Shown: piece after piece, positions 51,753 through 54,698 of the stretch
How positions within the stretch are numbered: position 1 is the stretch's first letter
Layout of the letters: every line of letters starts with the position of its first letter
Assembly: GCA_027063865.1 (NCBI GenBank)
Contig: JAMOQT010000127.1
Span: forward strand, 1 to 54,698
DNA from: Nautiliaceae bacterium
Lineage (GTDB): Bacteria > Campylobacterota > Campylobacteria > Campylobacterales > Nautiliaceae
Direction of reading: 5' to 3'
DNA: 54,698 nucleotides
Notes under the pieces: generated by a model
Seen by the model: the letters and a program-made list of their open reading frames with translations, nothing else
Database searches by the model: none
What the model was told of the DNA's origin: nothing
Made by a program: the position numbers and the translations under genes

Positions 51753-52465
51753 CATTTCAGGAACTTGAAAAAATATGTAAAAAAAGAAGGCTTTACAAGA
51801 AAGTCCGTGCTGGTGTTTTAACTGTTTTGTTTGTTGCAGTTGGTATCGGCGTTTTTTATATTAATAAAAAAAATCAAAAAATTCCTGCTGAGGGAAAAAG
51901 TATAAAATTAAAAGATAATAGTACTGAAAAAAATATTGTAATAAATAAAACATCTCATAAAGCTAATTTTCAAAAGACAAAACCTACAGCGACTAAAAAA
52001 ATATCCAAACAGAAACTCAAATTGGTTCTGGATTTGAATTTTACTGAAATTGAAAACATCCATAAAATAAATAAACATACATTTAAAAAAGAAAAACCGA
52101 AATATAAAGAGAAAAAACAGCAATCGACAAAAAGCAAAGAGCAGCAGGCAGAAAAGAAACTGCTAAAATCTGCTGATAAAAAAAATTATATTATAAAGTC
52201 AAATACACTTCCCTCATATGAAACCTGTATAAAACTGTCTGAAAAATACTTTAAAGAAGGCAAATACAACGAAGCATTAAAATGGGCGAAAAATGCCAAT
52301 ATTCAAAATAAAAAAGATCCTCTCTCATGGATTATGAGCGCAAAATCACTGTATAAACTCGGTAGAAAAAGCGAAGCGGTAAGAATTTTGAAAATATATT
52401 ATAATTACCGTAAAGACAAAGAAATTGAAAAATTACTGAGGGAATGGAATGCGAATATTGAATAA
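51749..52465 (+). CDS. MshN-like membrane protein with TPR region
   Basis: 238 residues. A short cytoplasmic N-terminus, a membrane helix at about 22-40 (GVLTVLFVAVGIGVFY), a Lys-rich linker with KKEKPKYKEKKQQS, and TPR-like helices in the C-terminal third (YNEALKWAKNANIQNKKDPL). MshN proteins share this layout. The ATG at 51749 overlaps the previous stop (ATGA); an upstream TTG at 51707 would add 14 residues. Confidence 0.72.
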   Translation: MTFQELEKICKKRRLYKKVRAGVLTVLFVAVGIGVFYINKKNQKIPAEGKSIKLKDNSTEKNIVINKTSHKANFQKTKPTATKKISKQKLKLVLDLNFTEIENIHKINKHTFKKEKPKYKEKKQQSTKSKEQQAEKKLLKSADKKNYIIKSNTLPSYETCIKLSEKYFKEGKYNEALKWAKNANIQNKKDPLSWIMSAKSLYKLGRKSEAVRILKIYYNYRKDKEIEKLLREWNANIE

Positions 52466-52970
52466 AATTATTTTAATTTTACTTTTTTTTGTTTTGGGGA
52501 ACGCGTCCATTGTAGATGATTATATATCCGGAAAATATGAAAAAATTTGTACTTTTGAAAATATTTACGATTATGGAAATAATGAAAAAGTTCTGAGTAT
52601 TATAGGTGAGTCTTGTATAAAGCTTGATAAAATATATGTGCTTCCATATTTAATAAACAAACTTAAAAAAACGGATCTCGGACGTAAAAATGCAATATAT
52701 TTTTTAACGATATTGATGCAAAAAAAACTTCTTTATTCATATCTGTTTGATAATATGCCTTTAGATTCTTTTAATTTTCCGTTAACTGATTATGTACTTT
52801 CATATGTTTTTGAAAAAATTAAAAACAAAGAATTTCAAAAACAAGACGGTGTTATAATTATAAAAGGTGCCAAAGAAGGAGTAGTGTACAAAGTTTATAA
52901 AAACGAAGACAAAATGTATCTGGATGAATATATGAATGATAATTTAATAAAAAGGCGGTGGTATAAATGA
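52449..52970 (+). CDS. Secreted protein of unknown function in the pilus operon
   Basis: 173 residues with a signal peptide (KIILILLFFVLGNAS), a helical middle (NEKVLSIIGESCIKLD, YVLPYLINKLKK) and a C-terminal strand-rich part (VYKVYKNEDKMYLDEYMNDN). Two Cys are likely to pair. It has no counterpart that I recognise in the standard MSHA set. It overlaps both neighbours, so it is made with them and probably acts in the periplasm or outer membrane with the pilus. Confidence 0.75.
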   Translation: MRILNKIILILLFFVLGNASIVDDYISGKYEKICTFENIYDYGNNEKVLSIIGESCIKLDKIYVLPYLINKLKKTDLGRKNAIYFLTILMQKKLLYSYLFDNMPLDSFNFPLTDYVLSYVFEKIKNKEFQKQDGVIIIKGAKEGVVYKVYKNEDKMYLDEYMNDNLIKRRWYK

Positions 52971-54640
52971 TTAAGCAAAAAGTCAGGCTCGGGGATTTAT
53001 TAATAAACGAAGGCATAATTACCGAAGATGAGCTTATTCAGGCATTAAACAGGCAAAAAGAGTATAGAAACGACGGTGTTGATAAAAAACTCGGTGAGAT
53101 ATTAATTGAGCTTGGGTTTGCCTCTGAAAAACAGATATTAGAAACCCTTTCAAAGCAGCTTGGATTTCCTTTTGTTGATTTATACGGTGAAAAGATAGAT
53201 TATGAGTTTCTTTCTTCGTTTCCTTTAAGTTTGATTGAAAAACATCATGTAATTCCTTTTAAAAAAGACGAAGAATATGTATATGTCGCAACGGCTGACC
53301 CTCTTGATTATGATTCGCTTGAACTGATTGAAAAATTTTCTCCAAAACCTCTGAAAGTTTTTATTGCTTTAACCAAAGAAATTCAAATAATCATTGAGCG
53401 TCTTAAAATCACAATTTCCACACATGAATTAATCAATAAAGTAAAAAAAGAATTAAAAAGCGGCGGGTCTGAAAATATCAGTGCAATTGACGAACTGGTT
53501 GATTTGATTTTGGAAAAAGCCATAAAAGACAGGGCAACAGATGTACATATAGAACCGTTAAGATACAACTTTACCGTAAGAGATAGGGTTGATGGTGTTT
53601 TAAAAGAACTTTTTTCTTTTGAAAAAGATATATATTTTCCTTTGGTTTCCAAAATAAAATTGCTTTCAAATATGGATATAAGTGAAAAAAGAAAACCACA
53701 AGATGGCCGTTTTACAAAAAATTACAATTCAAACATTTACGATTTCAGGGTGTCTACAACCCCGACACTTCACGGTGAAAGCGTGGTTTTAAGAATTCTT
53801 GATCAGGAAAAAATTCTGCTTCGTATGACAGAGCTTGGAATGAGCGAGTACAATTTAAAAAGATTTGAAAAATTGGTTCATTCACCTTACGGGATTGTGT
53901 TTGTAACCGGACCTACGGGAAGCGGTAAAACAACAACCCTTTATGCAGCTTTAAATGAAATTAAAGGTGTCGATAAAAAAATTATTACGGTTGAGGACCC
54001 GGTAGAATATGAAATTCCGCTTATACAACAGATACCAGTAAATGCAAGGGTAGGTATGACTTTTGCGGCCGCTCTTAGAAGTATATTAAGGCAGGACCCT
54101 GATATTATAATGATTGGTGAAGTAAGGGATAAAGAAACGCTTGAATCCGCTATTCAGGCTTCACTTACGGGGCATCTGGTTTTAGCCACACTTCATACAA
54201 ACGACGCACCTAGTGCGGTTACAAGAATGATTCAAATGGGTGCGAAAAATTACATGGTTGCGGATTCACTTATAGGAGTCGTAGCTCAAAGGCTTGTAAG
54301 AAAGATTTGCCCTTACTGTAAAACAGAATATATGCCCGTAAAAGAAGAAATTGAAATGATTAAGCCTTTTTTAAAAGAAGACATTAAATTTTATAAAGGT
54401 ACAGGCTGTAAAGAGTGCGGTTTTACGGGATATATCGGAAGGGAAATGATTAGTGAGGTGCTGGTTGTAAACGATACCATATCCCATTTGATAGCCATAA
54501 ACAAAGATAAGATGGAAATTGTAAATGCGGCGAAACAATTCGGATATGTTGGAATGATTGAAGACGGAATCAATAAAATTAAAGAAGGAATAACTACACT
54601 TGATGAAATTCTAAGGGTGGTTAAAGTAGATGTATTTTAA
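52967..54640 (+). CDS. mshE: Pilus assembly ATPase, MshE-like, with c-di-GMP-binding N-domain
   Basis: 557 residues. The N-terminal part has two MshEN-type repeats: RLGDLLINEGIITEDELIQA (about 7-26, followed by LNRQ) matches the R-L-G-x-x-L-x-x-x-G-x-L/I..L..Q motif that binds c-di-GMP in MshE, and KLGEILIELGFASEKQILET is the second. The GspE ATPase core has Walker A GPTGSGKT at 315-322, the Asp box, IIMIGEVRDKET (Walker B region) and a CPYC..CKEC zinc motif. It polymerises the pilus. The c-di-GMP link is inferred from motif only. Confidence 0.93.
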   Translation: MIKQKVRLGDLLINEGIITEDELIQALNRQKEYRNDGVDKKLGEILIELGFASEKQILETLSKQLGFPFVDLYGEKIDYEFLSSFPLSLIEKHHVIPFKKDEEYVYVATADPLDYDSLELIEKFSPKPLKVFIALTKEIQIIIERLKITISTHELINKVKKELKSGGSENISAIDELVDLILEKAIKDRATDVHIEPLRYNFTVRDRVDGVLKELFSFEKDIYFPLVSKIKLLSNMDISEKRKPQDGRFTKNYNSNIYDFRVSTTPTLHGESVVLRILDQEKILLRMTELGMSEYNLKRFEKLVHSPYGIVFVTGPTGSGKTTTLYAALNEIKGVDKKIITVEDPVEYEIPLIQQIPVNARVGMTFAAALRSILRQDPDIIMIGEVRDKETLESAIQASLTGHLVLATLHTNDAPSAVTRMIQMGAKNYMVADSLIGVVAQRLVRKICPYCKTEYMPVKEEIEMIKPFLKEDIKFYKGTGCKECGFTGYIGREMISEVLVVNDTISHLIAINKDKMEIVNAAKQFGYVGMIEDGINKIKEGITTLDEILRVVKVDVF

Positions 54641-54698
54641 AATCGAATATATTTCAAAAGGGAAAATGCAGGAAATTGTAATTTCTGCAAAAACAGTC
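54630..54698 (+). CDS. Start of a GspF/PilC/MshG-like inner membrane protein (partial)
   Basis: Begins with ATG inside the end of the mshE-like gene (11-base overlap) and runs off the right edge: 23 codons reading YFKIEYISKGKMQEIVISAK. GspF-family proteins start with a similar strand-turn-strand. Position directly after an MshE-like gene is where mshG is expected. Confidence 0.6.
   Translation, partial: MYFKIEYISKGKMQEIVISAKTV

Overview
The window is AT-rich, gene-dense bacterial DNA. It most resembles a Campylobacterota chromosome of the Nautiliales type (Nautilia, Caminibacter, Lebetimonas). The reasons are the gene content, a nuoN-pflA junction like that of Campylobacter and Helicobacter, a futalosine-type menaquinone prenyltransferase, a class II DAHP synthase, a rimO-tilS pair, and sigma70-type promoters with a strong TATAAT and no clear -35. 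The species assignment is inference.

Layout. 1-2.6 kb: end of rdgB, rsmE and a divergent AAA ATPase. 2.8-12.2 kb: an 11-subunit complex I operon, nuoA-B-CD-H-I-J-K-L-M-N, with NuoC and NuoD fused and no nuoE, nuoF or nuoG. 12.2-14.5 kb: pflA (flagellar motor scaffold), then a remnant of an EAL domain. 14.7-31.2 kb: ordinary housekeeping genes (DAHP synthase, miaA, mqnP, rplM-rpsI, patatin, ridA, rplU-rpmA, obgE-proB-smpB, cheV, bcp, Nudix, prfA, rpsT, glmM, lspA, tRNA-Val, a HAD protein). 31.3-35.5 kb: tilS and rimO, each preceded by an overlapping toxin-antitoxin pair, then a third divergent pair. 35.5-40.8 kb: an AAA/PD-(D/E)XK protein coupled to a 1241-residue MshQ-like surface protein. 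40.9-44.2 kb: a coiled-coil protein, panC, a four-helix-bundle (S23) gene, an MntA-HepT pair and prfB. 44.2 kb to the end: an MSHA-like type IV pilus operon (minor prepilins, MshI/J/K/L/M/N-like proteins, the MshE-like ATPase and the start of an MshG-like protein).

How the genes work together. The Nuo proteins would form a proton-pumping membrane complex fed by a donor other than NADH, with menaquinone as acceptor. The pilus genes form a near-complete assembly machine (secretin, alignment proteins, ATPase with a cyclic-di-GMP-binding motif, minor pilins). The MshQ-like adhesin lies upstream, separated from the machine by housekeeping and toxin-antitoxin genes.

Most notable. (1) Three toxin-antitoxin pairs sit directly upstream of, and mostly overlap, genes for translation functions (rimO, tilS, prfB). 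(2) A prepilin gene has no start codon other than ATA, placed six bases after a perfect ribosome binding site. (3) The promoters of the two ribosomal-protein operons are nearly identical over 35 bp at exactly the same distance from the start codon. (4) lspA takes its stop codon from inside tRNA-Val. (5) A 285-bp imperfect palindrome lies between the DAHP synthase gene and miaA. (6) Intergenic DNA is full of short word repeats that run into the ends of several genes. (7) Two paralogous coiled-coil membrane proteins carry different 21-bp in-frame tandem repeats.
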